From an uncultured Eubacteriales bacterium (GTDB lineage: Bacteria; Bacillota; Clostridia; Christensenellales; Pumilibacteraceae), in the NCBI GenBank assembly GCA_900543755.1, contig UQSP01000009.1, forward strand, positions 1-49,523: 49,523 nucleotides of DNA. The letters run 5' to 3'. Of the stretch, positions 38,470 through 46,673 are shown in pieces. The notes beneath the pieces were generated by a model, which saw only the letters and a program-made list of their open reading frames with translations, searched no databases and had not been told where the DNA came from. How positions within the stretch are numbered: the first letter of the stretch is position 1; each line of letters opens with the position of its first letter. Made by a program: the position numbers and the translations under genes.

Positions 38470-40461
38470 TCAATAAACGGGAAACTCGTAATCGGTAAAG
38501 AAAATAAGCATTGCCGAAAAAGTAAGGTGAAAAAGCGCCGTATTCCACTTAAGGTCCTTGCCCCACGCCTCCATCGTTGCGGTAGCGCCTTCGTTAAGCA
38601 TACGGCCCATAGCCTCGTCGCTTAAAATAAGCTCTTTCATAAGCTCCTCCTCTTTCCACCGTTTAAGCAGCGCAAGGAGGGGAAAACTGCCGAAAATGTT
38701 GCAGCAGGCAAGCCTTTTTTCGCGTATCAGGTCAAGCGTGTTTTGCCTTAACCGCTTGTCGCCACCGATACCGAAAAACAGCGGAAAAACGTTGGAATGA
38801 AGCGCGGAATGCGTCGTGGTTTCGCTGTCTATAAAAAGCGCTCTTTCTTGGTCGTAAAACGCGTTTATAAAAGCTTTTTCCAATTCTTTTACCGGCAAAG
38901 CGGGTTTTCCCGCGACGGCGGCGCAATAGTTGCGCGCTTTTATCGCACCGATGTAATACGCGTTTATTACGTTATGAAAGCCCGTGCAGATTGTATTTTC
39001 CTCAAGCCTAAAGTCGTATCCGTCCCTTAACTGCGGCGGCCAGTCCATGACGTTCCACTTGTCGAGATTGCCTATAAGCCCGTCGGTACGCGAAAAGCCG
39101 CGGAAATAATCAAGCATTTTGTCAACGAAAGGCAATAATTTCCGCACCGTATCCGCGTCCTTACTCAGTCCGTAATAATCCGCAAGAATCCGCGGAAACA
39201 ACAGCGAAGCGTCGGCAATTTCCTGCATATGGGCGCAAGGACCCTGCGCGGTAAGCCCGGGGCAGATAAAAGAAGTAGCCGCCTGGTTCTGAAGCATTTT
39301 CCGCATCATGGCAGTGTCGCCCGTAAGAAGAGAGTGCGCAACCGATATCGTCCAGCCGTCCTGAAAATACTGTCCCTTTTCGCGCGTGGGACAATCCATA
39401 TACACTTCTTGAACGCCGTACTTAAGCGTGTTTTTGCACAGCTCCCAAACCTGTTTCGCGCGCTTGTCCGCCCCCTCGTAACGACGGAATTCCTTAAACG
39501 GATAATGTCTTACCCGCATTCGGACGCTTCCTTCGTCGAGGTTTGCGCCCTTTTCCGTCGTAATTTCGAGGTACCTGAACGCCTTGTAATCGAAAGCCTC
39601 GTATTTGTCCTTTCCGCCCGAAAGCGTAAGCGTATCGCCGTAGTCGCAGCCGCAGCGAAGAGGATTTTTTATATTTCCGTCGTCGTCAAACTCTTCTCCC
39701 GCCACGACCGTGACTTTACTTCCCTTTCTGCCGCTGACCGTAAACTCGGGATATCCCACGCGTTCGCAGCCGAAATCGAACAAGACCGAATCGCCGCGGC
39801 GACGGACGGAAACGGGCTTTTCCTCGTAATACGTAAGGTTTTGAACGGGCGCGGGCACAAGCGTATAATCGGCGTACTTGCTTTGCTCCGCGTGAAACCA
39901 ATTTTCCGCGGAATAATTTTCCTTCATAAAGCCGTTTTCGGGAGAACTGAAATCGTAATTTTCTTTGAACTGTGTATTGTATCCCGTCACTTCCGCCTTA
40001 AGATAACCGCTGTGAGGGGCGCACAAAAAGCTCTCGTCGGAAACAAGCGCGTTTTTGCCGTCCGCTTCAAGCTCCAGCCACAAGCCTGTACGCATATCGC
40101 CGCTTACGGTAACGCGGTTAAGCACTCCGTAATAATAGGTATGCACGGCAACAGTGTTGACGCCTTTACGAAGATATTCCGTGACGTCGACGGTATTGTA
40201 ATACTGACTGAAATAATACCCCGGCACAGGCCCCGACAGCACGAAATTGCCGTTGACGTATAACTTGAACAAGTCGTCTGCGGTAATTTTTATCATTACT
40301 CGGCTGAATCCGTCAAGAGTAAATTTTTTCAGAAAAAGCGTGTGTATATTCTTCATATCCTCGGGGTGAGAATACGAAAAATTATTATCCAGCTGTTTGT
40401 GAAATACGTTTAACGGCTTTAGCTTAGCGTAAAGAGGATGCGTAATCCATTTTCCTTTCAT
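38470..40461 (-). CDS. alpha-L-rhamnosidase-like protein (GH78)
   Basis: The 663-aa protein has an N-terminal carbohydrate-binding beta-sandwich (ADDLFKLYVNGNFVLSGPVP). A rhamnosidase beta domain follows (FDFGCERVGYPEFTV, then VVAGEEFDDDGNI), and a C-terminal six-hairpin catalytic domain with MDCPTREKGQYFQDGWTIS. These match bacterial GH78 enzymes, which release rhamnose from plant glycosides or pectin. It is shorter than many GH78 members and has no signal peptide, so it is cytoplasmic. It lies downstream of a GH2 beta-galactosidase in the same orientation but with its own leader. Confidence 0.87.
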   Translation of the reverse strand: MKGKWITHPLYAKLKPLNVFHKQLDNNFSYSHPEDMKNIHTLFLKKFTLDGFSRVMIKITADDLFKLYVNGNFVLSGPVPGYYFSQYYNTVDVTEYLRKGVNTVAVHTYYYGVLNRVTVSGDMRTGLWLELEADGKNALVSDESFLCAPHSGYLKAEVTGYNTQFKENYDFSSPENGFMKENYSAENWFHAEQSKYADYTLVPAPVQNLTYYEEKPVSVRRRGDSVLFDFGCERVGYPEFTVSGRKGSKVTVVAGEEFDDDGNIKNPLRCGCDYGDTLTLSGGKDKYEAFDYKAFRYLEITTEKGANLDEGSVRMRVRHYPFKEFRRYEGADKRAKQVWELCKNTLKYGVQEVYMDCPTREKGQYFQDGWTISVAHSLLTGDTAMMRKMLQNQAATSFICPGLTAQGPCAHMQEIADASLLFPRILADYYGLSKDADTVRKLLPFVDKMLDYFRGFSRTDGLIGNLDKWNVMDWPPQLRDGYDFRLEENTICTGFHNVINAYYIGAIKARNYCAAVAGKPALPVKELEKAFINAFYDQERALFIDSETTTHSALHSNVFPLFFGIGGDKRLRQNTLDLIREKRLACCNIFGSFPLLALLKRWKEEELMKELILSDEAMGRMLNEGATATMEAWGKDLKWNTALFHLTFSAMLIFFTDYEFPVY

Positions 40462-40762
40462 AATAAAAACCTGCCTTTTGCCGAATATCGGCAGCGTCTC
40501 GGAATAAACCCGATCCGCCCGAATTTTTTGTGCTGCGTTATCGGCTTTAACCGATAAGAAGCCAAATCGGCTTCTGCCGCAAAAACTAAGAACTCGTTTA
40601 ACTTTTTTACAATTTTTTGCGTTAATAAAACAGAACTCGTTTTTTCCTCGTCAAATCGTCCGCGAACGCAAAAAAAGTTTTAACTTTTAAAGTTTATACC
40701 GCCAAAAAAAGGAAGCGCGTTTTTTGCACGCTCTTCCCTTTTTATGCGAATTAAATCGGAAT
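40462..40762. other. 301-bp intergenic region between GH78 and GH2
   Basis: No gene is seen. Two adjacent palindromic hairpins, TTATCGG/CCGATAA (40538-40544 with 40551-40557) and AGAAGCC/GGCTTCT (40557-40563 with 40569-40575), lie about 80-115 bases before the GH78 start and may be operators. Near 40709-40745 a GGAAG/CTTCC hairpin with a T-run on the minus strand terminates the GH2 gene. Confidence 0.55.
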
Positions 40763-43621
40763 TTATTTTATAATAAGGGTAATGCTGCCCTTGCCTTTTT
40801 TGGGGGCTTCCCACTTTTCGTCCAGCACCGGTCCGCAGGAGTGAGAACCTATGCCCGACATAAAGAAGTCAAGACTGAGATACGTGCCGTCGGATTTAGG
40901 CAGCTCCCAATCGTGGGCGCAGTCTGTAAGCGTTTCCGCCGAATACGGAAGCGCGGAGAAAGAGAAATTGTCCTCGGCGCGCAAAACCGTTTTGCCGTCG
41001 GTGATTTCCATAAACTCGGTGCCGTAGTGACTTCCGTTTTCCTGCGGGCGGACGTAAGACACCATCAAATCTTTGACCTTATCCTCGTAAACGTCCTTAA
41101 CGGAGGCGATTCGCTTGTCGATATACGCCTCGTAAGGGCCAAAGCCGTAATATTTGACTTTATCGAATTTTTTACTAAGCTTGGTCTTTAATCCCACTCT
41201 CGGCGGGTATTTTGCGTAGGAAGCAAACTCGTAATCGATTTTTACCGAAACCGCATTGTCGTAGAACTCGTAAGTAAGCGTGTAACTCGATACGGGTTCA
41301 AGCTTGACGGGAGCAATGTGTCCGGTAAAACGCACGACGTTGTTTTCGACGTCCACGCGCCTTACTTCGCTGAAAATTTCGTAATAGCGGCACTGAATCC
41401 AATCGTTTTTGACGTTACGGTCGTTGTCGGTGGGGGCGCGCCACAAGTTAAGCTCTATGGGTGACTCCAGAATCTCGCCGTTTTTGCCCTCAATAGACAC
41501 GACGGCGGCGTTGGTTTTATCCAGTTTATAGGAAGCGGAAGCGGTTTTAACCGTGATATATCTGCCCTCGTCGGCAATTAAGGGAGCAGCCGCCTTCTTT
41601 TGAGTATAAACGTCCACCCTCTTCGTCCAGCCGCCGCGCGCAATTTCATGACCTTTCTTCAAAAGGCCAAAGTCGGATTTAAGCGTAATCGACGCGATGA
41701 GGACGTGGTCGTAATCCACGTCGAACGTCACGGTTTCGGCAGGCTGCAGGCACAAATCGAAATTCTCGCGCTTGACTTCCTTGCCCATGTTTTTGTATGT
41801 AAGCGTAAGCGTACCTTCGACGGGCATAAAGTAGTTAAGCGATTTTACGGTCAGCTTTCCGTCCTGAAGGTTAAAGCGCACGGGCTCGTAAGCTTTTTTC
41901 ATCTCCATGGACTTTTGCGTAAGCTTTCTGTCTGCGGTGATGATGCCGTCCATGCAGAAGTTGCCGTCGTGCAAAGTCTCGCCGAAGTCGCCGCCATATC
42001 TTAATCCCTTGTCGCCGTAAAGCACGCCGTGGTCCGCCCACTCCCAGACGAAAGCGCCCATATAGCGGTCGGAAGAATAAATTATATCCCAGTAATCTTT
42101 AAAGTCGCCGGGGCTGTTGCCCATCGAATGGCAGTACTCGCACAGCACAAGCGGACGGTATTCGCGCGGGTCTTTAAAATACTCTTCGGCCATCCAGGAA
42201 TACGGCGGATACATACGGCTGACCATATCCACGGGCTCGGAGTAATAATAATCCTCGCCGCGTTTTTTGCGGTCATAGTGCCACAGACTTTCGTAATGCA
42301 CGGGACGGTAGTCGTTTGCCTTGACCCATCTTAACGCGCGCGCGAAGTTTTCGCCGTAGCTGCATTCGTTGCCCAGCGACCATATAATTACGCTGGGGCG
42401 GTTTTTGTCCCTGCCTATATTGCATTTTTGTCTGTCCAAAATCGCCTGCATGAACTGCGGGTCGTCGGCAATCTGGTCGTAATTGGCGTTTTCGTAACCC
42501 GTAAAGCGCGAAACCACGCCGTGGGACTCAAGGTCGGACTCGTCCATGACGTAAAAACCGAATTTGTCCGCAAGCTGATAAAACTCGGGCATATTGGGGT
42601 AATGCGACGTACGAATGGCGTTGACGTTGAGCTTTTTCATAAGCGTCATGTCTTCGATAACGTTTTCCACCGTGACGGAAGCGCCCGTGCGGCAGTTGAA
42701 GTCGTGGCGGTTTACGCCTTTCAGTTTTATGGGTTTACCGTTCAGAAGATAAACGCCTCCGCTTACTTCGGTGGTGCGGATACCCACTTTTTCACCGATA
42801 ACTTCGTCCTTGTAAGTAATGGTCATATCGTAAAGGTAAGGATTTTCCGCGCTCCACAAAATCGGGTCCTTAACCTTGAAAGTAACGGTTTTACCCGCGC
42901 TTACCTTCTTTTCCTCGCCCAAAAGGCTTACGGTAGCCTCGGTTCCGTCAAGCAACGTGAAAGTAACGGTTCCGTCAAGGGCGGTTTGGATTTTGTAATC
43001 CACAACGTGACCCGCGGGGCGCGACAAAAGATATACGTCGCGGAAAATACCCGTAAAGCGCAGTTTGTCCTGGTCCTCGAGATAGGAGCCCATGCACCAC
43101 TTAAGCACCAGAACGTCCAGCTTGTTTTCGCCGTCGGTAAGATAATCCGTTACATCGAACTCCGACTGACGGTGAGCAATCTGAGAAAATCCGACGAAAC
43201 GGTCATTGACGTAAAGATAGAAGCAGGAGTCCACCCCTTCGAAATTCAGGTAATACTTCTGATCGGCTTTTTTAAGGTCGAATTTTCTGCGATAATGATA
43301 TGTAGGGTTCTGATTGGGGACGTAAGGCGGATTATACGGAAAAGGATAGTTGACGTTGGTATACTGGAAATGGTCGTAGCCGTAGTACTGCACGCAGCCC
43401 GGAACGTCGATTTCAGCATTCGTTTCTTCAAGATAAAAGTCGTCTTTTACGTCAAGAACGCTTTCGTAATCCTTAATCTGCCACTTGCCGTCAAGGTCGG
43501 TAAACCTGCCGCTTTGCTTCCTGTCGGCAAAAGCGTCCTCGCCCGCATTGAACGGTATGTAATACGCGCGCGTATCCAATACACCCACAAAGCCGCTTTG
43601 TTCATAATACTTTTTAAGCAT
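40763..43621 (-). CDS. lacZ: beta-galactosidase, GH2 (LacZ-type)
   Basis: The 952-aa protein has the full LacZ layout: sugar-binding domain (DGKWQIKDYES), Ig-like domains, and the TIM barrel with NAIRTSHYPN, acid/base Glu in SLGNECSYGE and nucleophile Glu in LCEYCHSMGN. The C-terminal beta-gal small chain domain follows. It hydrolyses terminal beta-galactosides; with no signal peptide it works in the cytoplasm. A GGAG site precedes the start. Confidence 0.94.
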   Translation of the reverse strand: MLKKYYEQSGFVGVLDTRAYYIPFNAGEDAFADRKQSGRFTDLDGKWQIKDYESVLDVKDDFYLEETNAEIDVPGCVQYYGYDHFQYTNVNYPFPYNPPYVPNQNPTYHYRRKFDLKKADQKYYLNFEGVDSCFYLYVNDRFVGFSQIAHRQSEFDVTDYLTDGENKLDVLVLKWCMGSYLEDQDKLRFTGIFRDVYLLSRPAGHVVDYKIQTALDGTVTFTLLDGTEATVSLLGEEKKVSAGKTVTFKVKDPILWSAENPYLYDMTITYKDEVIGEKVGIRTTEVSGGVYLLNGKPIKLKGVNRHDFNCRTGASVTVENVIEDMTLMKKLNVNAIRTSHYPNMPEFYQLADKFGFYVMDESDLESHGVVSRFTGYENANYDQIADDPQFMQAILDRQKCNIGRDKNRPSVIIWSLGNECSYGENFARALRWVKANDYRPVHYESLWHYDRKKRGEDYYYSEPVDMVSRMYPPYSWMAEEYFKDPREYRPLVLCEYCHSMGNSPGDFKDYWDIIYSSDRYMGAFVWEWADHGVLYGDKGLRYGGDFGETLHDGNFCMDGIITADRKLTQKSMEMKKAYEPVRFNLQDGKLTVKSLNYFMPVEGTLTLTYKNMGKEVKRENFDLCLQPAETVTFDVDYDHVLIASITLKSDFGLLKKGHEIARGGWTKRVDVYTQKKAAAPLIADEGRYITVKTASASYKLDKTNAAVVSIEGKNGEILESPIELNLWRAPTDNDRNVKNDWIQCRYYEIFSEVRRVDVENNVVRFTGHIAPVKLEPVSSYTLTYEFYDNAVSVKIDYEFASYAKYPPRVGLKTKLSKKFDKVKYYGFGPYEAYIDKRIASVKDVYEDKVKDLMVSYVRPQENGSHYGTEFMEITDGKTVLRAEDNFSFSALPYSAETLTDCAHDWELPKSDGTYLSLDFFMSGIGSHSCGPVLDEKWEAPKKGKGSITLIIK

Positions 43622-43653
43622 CTTTCCTACTCCTTTTTATCTGAGCTTTTTAT

Positions 43654-43682
43654 ATTATAACTTTTTGTCCATTAAAGGTAAA
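43654..43682 (-). promoter_or_regulatory. candidate promoter of the GH2 gene
   Basis: On the minus strand TTTACC (43677-43682) and TATAAT (43654-43659) have 17-base spacing, about 33 bases before the start codon. Confidence 0.55.
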
Positions 43683-43738
43683 GCTTTTAAAACCCTTTTC
43701 CGAAAAACAATATTGTCGAATTTACCGCAATCAAAAAG

Positions 43739-44728
43739 TCAATTTTGTCCTGTTTCATTTTTTATCGCCGCGATAAGTTCGTCAACGCAATCGATGGTCA
43801 TAAGGCGGGCTTTTATTTCCTTTCCTCCCTTTACGCCGCGAAGGTAATACCCAAGGTGTTTGCGTATGTTTACGCACGCATAACGCTCGCCGTAATTATC
43901 GCGCATAATTCCGATTTGGCGCAAAAGCGTATGATAAACGGGCGGAGTATCCGTTTCCCCCGTCAGACGCGAAAAAATCCACGGGTCCCCTATCGCCCGT
44001 CTTCCCACAGCGAAAGCGGCCGCGCGGTCAATTAATTCGCCTATGTTTTCCTCACATACGTCGCCGTTTCCTATTACGGGAACGGAAACCGAGTCGGCTA
44101 CGCGCGCGATGGTATCCCAATCGCTTTTGCCGCCGTAGCCCTGGGACCGAGTTCTTCCGTGAAGCGTAATCGCTGCCGCGCCCGCCTTTTCCAACGTGCG
44201 GCAGAACTCGACCGCGACGTTTTCGTCCGCGTCGAAGCCGATGCGCGTCTTTACCGTAACGGGCCGAGTGCCCCCCGACTCCACGCACGCCTCCACGATT
44301 TTCGCCGCCAGCAACGGATTTTTCATAAGCGCGCTGCCGTCGCCGTTTTTCACTATTTTCGGCACGGGACAGCCCATGTTTATATCGATTATATCAAACT
44401 TATTAAGACAGTCGAGTTTAAGCGCTTCGCGGAAATAATCGGGCTCGTGCCCGAACAGCTGAACGCATTTTATTTTTTCCGCGTCGGAAGTAAGCAGCAG
44501 TCCGCCGCATTTTTCGGCGTTGTAAACCAGCCCTTTCGCGCTGACCATTTCCGTTACCGTAAGTCCCGTGCCGCCCTCCGCCGCAAGCGCGCGCATCGCC
44601 GAATCCGTAAAACCCGCCATGGGCGCAAGCGTAAGACGGTTTTTTATCATTACGTCTTTTATATAAAAGGGTCGGCTCAGTTTTTCCGCAACCGAAGCCT
44701 CCGTCGTTGTGTTTTTGGCGTTTGGCAT
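43739..44728 (-). CDS. dus: tRNA-dihydrouridine synthase (Dus)
   Basis: A 329-aa FMN-dependent TIM-barrel enzyme that reduces uridine to dihydrouridine in tRNA. Recognisable parts are LAPMAGFTDSAMRALA (N-terminal FMN motif), INMGCPVPKIVKNGDGSALM with the catalytic Cys, VTVKTRIGFD, ITLHGRTRSQGY, IGNGDVCEENI and AVGRRAIGDPWIF. It lies 26 bases downstream of the YabN/MazG-type gene in the same direction. Confidence 0.95.
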   Translation of the reverse strand: MPNAKNTTTEASVAEKLSRPFYIKDVMIKNRLTLAPMAGFTDSAMRALAAEGGTGLTVTEMVSAKGLVYNAEKCGGLLLTSDAEKIKCVQLFGHEPDYFREALKLDCLNKFDIIDINMGCPVPKIVKNGDGSALMKNPLLAAKIVEACVESGGTRPVTVKTRIGFDADENVAVEFCRTLEKAGAAAITLHGRTRSQGYGGKSDWDTIARVADSVSVPVIGNGDVCEENIGELIDRAAAFAVGRRAIGDPWIFSRLTGETDTPPVYHTLLRQIGIMRDNYGERYACVNIRKHLGYYLRGVKGGKEIKARLMTIDCVDELIAAIKNETGQN

Positions 44729-44754
44729 TTTCCTGATTTTACTTTCATCCTTTT

Positions 44755-46044
44755 TCAGATTTTTTCGGACGCGCGGTTAAGCTCTCCCGCGGTTTCTGCG
44801 GCTTTCATGTCCTCAATGAATTTTGACGCGCGCTTGTTAAGCTCCGCCTCGCAATCCGCGCCGCTCTCCGTCGCAAGAAAACTTGCAAGCAGCAAAAATC
44901 TGCCCGCGTTTTCCTTACCGATACCTTCTTTTAATATGCCGTTAAGACGGCTTAAAACCGCTTCCTTACTTAAATCTGCGCCCGCTTTTACCGATTTTTT
45001 ATAAGCTTTTGCCGCTTTAAGCAGCGCGGGAAAACTGTCGGGCAGTCTGTCCAGTTGCCCCGAAAGCGAGTCGTAACTTTTTTCCTTTGCTTTGGCCTGT
45101 TCCCAGAACCCCAGCGCCGAATCGGCGTCGGAAGCCTTGTTCTCCCCGAAAATATGCGTATGCCTGGTCACGAGTTTGTTGACAAGCTCGCTGACCGTGT
45201 CGCAAAGGGTGAATTCTCCCGTTCGCTCGGAAATATTGCAGTGGAAAACCGCCTGCAAAAGCACGTCGCCAAGCTCCTCACGCAAATTGTCAATGTCGTT
45301 TTTGTCAATGGCGTCCACCGCCTCGTAAGCTTCTTCAATCATGTTGATGCGTATGCTTTCGTGAGTCTGCGCCTTATCCCACGGACAGCCGTCAGGCGCC
45401 GTAAGCCGACTCATTACTTCCATAAGGTCGCTTAATCCGTAACGGCTTTTTTGTGTCAAAGACCTTTTCCCGCTTATAAAAAGCGCGCCGCCCTTGTAGC
45501 TTTTCATGCGGTCAAGCTCGTAAAGGCGAATGACGGACCGCTCCTTTTTAGAGGAATAAACCGCCTCCGCTTCGTCGCCGTACCTGTCCATAAGCACGAG
45601 TTTAAGGTTGCCCGCAATCAGCTTGTCGTCAATGCCGTACACGATAAGCGGAACCCTTGTGTCGATAAGAGTATCGCCCGTAACGTCGTAAGCGGAATAA
45701 AAAACCGCCTCGGAGTCGGGAGTTCTGCCGCGGTATTCGCTTACGCCCGCAATTACGTTAACGGTGGAAATTTTTGCCATTTCGCTGACTGCCGAGTCGG
45801 TAAATCCGTCGCCAAGGGCGCAATACACTACGTTTCCCGATTGTTTTTCCGCGTCTAAGACCTTATTTGCGATAAGACTGTCTAAAGCTGCATAATCCGA
45901 AACGTCGGGAAATTTATCCGCAAGCACCTCGGTTTTAAACCAAAGCTTAACGCGCGAAAACACGCACGCCGCCTCCTTTATCGCTTTTCTGCCTTTTATG
46001 GTAATATCGCCTTTTTCCAACCCCACGCCCACAACCGTAATCAT
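44755..46044 (-). CDS. mazG: tetrapyrrole-methylase-like / MazG fusion (YabN type)
   Basis: The start MITVVGVGLEKGDITIKGRK at 46044 has GAGG 7 bases upstream. The N-terminal roughly 200 residues are a SAM-dependent tetrapyrrole-methylase-like domain (VVYCALGDGFTDSAV). The C-terminal about 225 residues are MazG, with the metal-binding EEAYEAVDA and LREELGDVLLQAVFHCNI helices and DGCPWDKAQTHESI. Bacillus YabN has this fusion. MazG hydrolyses nucleoside triphosphates, cleansing aberrant ones. The methylase half looks divergent at its GxGxGD start (GVGLEKGD), and its function may be lost. Confidence 0.9.
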   Translation of the reverse strand: MITVVGVGLEKGDITIKGRKAIKEAACVFSRVKLWFKTEVLADKFPDVSDYAALDSLIANKVLDAEKQSGNVVYCALGDGFTDSAVSEMAKISTVNVIAGVSEYRGRTPDSEAVFYSAYDVTGDTLIDTRVPLIVYGIDDKLIAGNLKLVLMDRYGDEAEAVYSSKKERSVIRLYELDRMKSYKGGALFISGKRSLTQKSRYGLSDLMEVMSRLTAPDGCPWDKAQTHESIRINMIEEAYEAVDAIDKNDIDNLREELGDVLLQAVFHCNISERTGEFTLCDTVSELVNKLVTRHTHIFGENKASDADSALGFWEQAKAKEKSYDSLSGQLDRLPDSFPALLKAAKAYKKSVKAGADLSKEAVLSRLNGILKEGIGKENAGRFLLLASFLATESGADCEAELNKRASKFIEDMKAAETAGELNRASEKI

Positions 46045-46167
46045 AAACACACCTCGATAAAATAATTCCGATACCGATTATCGCACAAAAAGCAATATTT
46101 GTCAATTTGATTCCGTATATGCCGCAACCCTATTACGCATAATAATCCCAGAGGAGGTAAAATCACG

Positions 46168-46317
46168 ATGACGAAGCTTAAAAGCGGAGACACCGCACCT
46201 GTTTCGGGCACTTATAACGTCGTAAACGAAAACGGCACCATGGTCGGCACCGTTTACGTGCGCAAAGGCGACACCATGCCGCCCACGCAGTCCGAAGGCG
46301 ATCACTTTGAAATTTAA
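46168..46317 (+). CDS. small YjzC-like protein, 49 aa
   Basis: A plus-strand gene with GAGGAGG 9 bases before the ATG. It encodes MTKLKSGDTAPVSGTYNVVN, then VRKGDTMPPTQSEGDHFEI. The K-x-G-x-x-AP-x-SG-Y start and the GDTMPPT end resemble the YjzC family of small Bacillota proteins of unknown role. It stands alone between two minus-strand genes and is followed by a strong hairpin. Confidence 0.75.
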   Translation: MTKLKSGDTAPVSGTYNVVNENGTMVGTVYVRKGDTMPPTQSEGDHFEI

Positions 46318-46346
46318 GGAAACTCAAACCTGTTTTGATTTTTCTT

Positions 46347-46396
46347 AAAACGAAATCCGTCCGCGTTTAATACATTCGGGCGGATTTCGTTTTTTT
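46347..46396. terminator. terminator after the YjzC-like gene
   Basis: A long stem (AACGAAATCCG with CGGATTTCGTT, extended by further CCG/CGG pairs) is followed by seven T residues on the plus strand. It can also end copA transcripts from the other side, 70 bases after their stop. Confidence 0.88.
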
Positions 46397-46463
46397 CCGT
46401 TTATCTCGTTTAACTTTCCTTTACTGCGCTCAGCCGCCGCTACAAAACGAAAGCGGCATCAAG

Positions 46464-46673
46464 TCAGTCGATTTCCGTAACCTTATAGCCCGCTTTTTCC
46501 ACAGCTTTCTGAAGCGCGGAAGAAGAAACCTCTTTTTTAAGCGTTACCGTCGCTTTTCCATGAGCATGAGAAACCGTTGCCGACTCTACTCCCTTGACGT
46601 TTTCCAAAGCGGACTTTACGCGAGCCTCGCAATGGGCGCACATCATGCCCTCGATTTTCAAAGTTTTTTCCAT
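46464..46673 (-). CDS. copZ: internal CopZ-like start within copA (69-aa copper chaperone)
   Basis: In frame with copA, an AAAGGAGG site (46682-46689) lies 8 bases before the ATG at 46673, an optimal start. The product MEKTLKIEGMMCAHCEARVK and onward is a complete HMA copper chaperone of normal CopZ length. It can be made as a separate protein by internal initiation, in addition to the fused form. Whether both forms exist cannot be told from sequence. Confidence 0.65.
   Translation of the reverse strand: MEKTLKIEGMMCAHCEARVKSALENVKGVESATVSHAHGKATVTLKKEVSSSALQKAVEKAGYKVTEID

Noticed and set aside
39229..40263. 344-aa plus-strand open frame
   Set aside because: Shadow of the GH78 gene on the opposite strand.
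42428..43660. 410-aa plus-strand open frame
   Set aside because: Shadow of the GH2 gene; repetitive Val/Arg/Phe composition typical of antisense frames.
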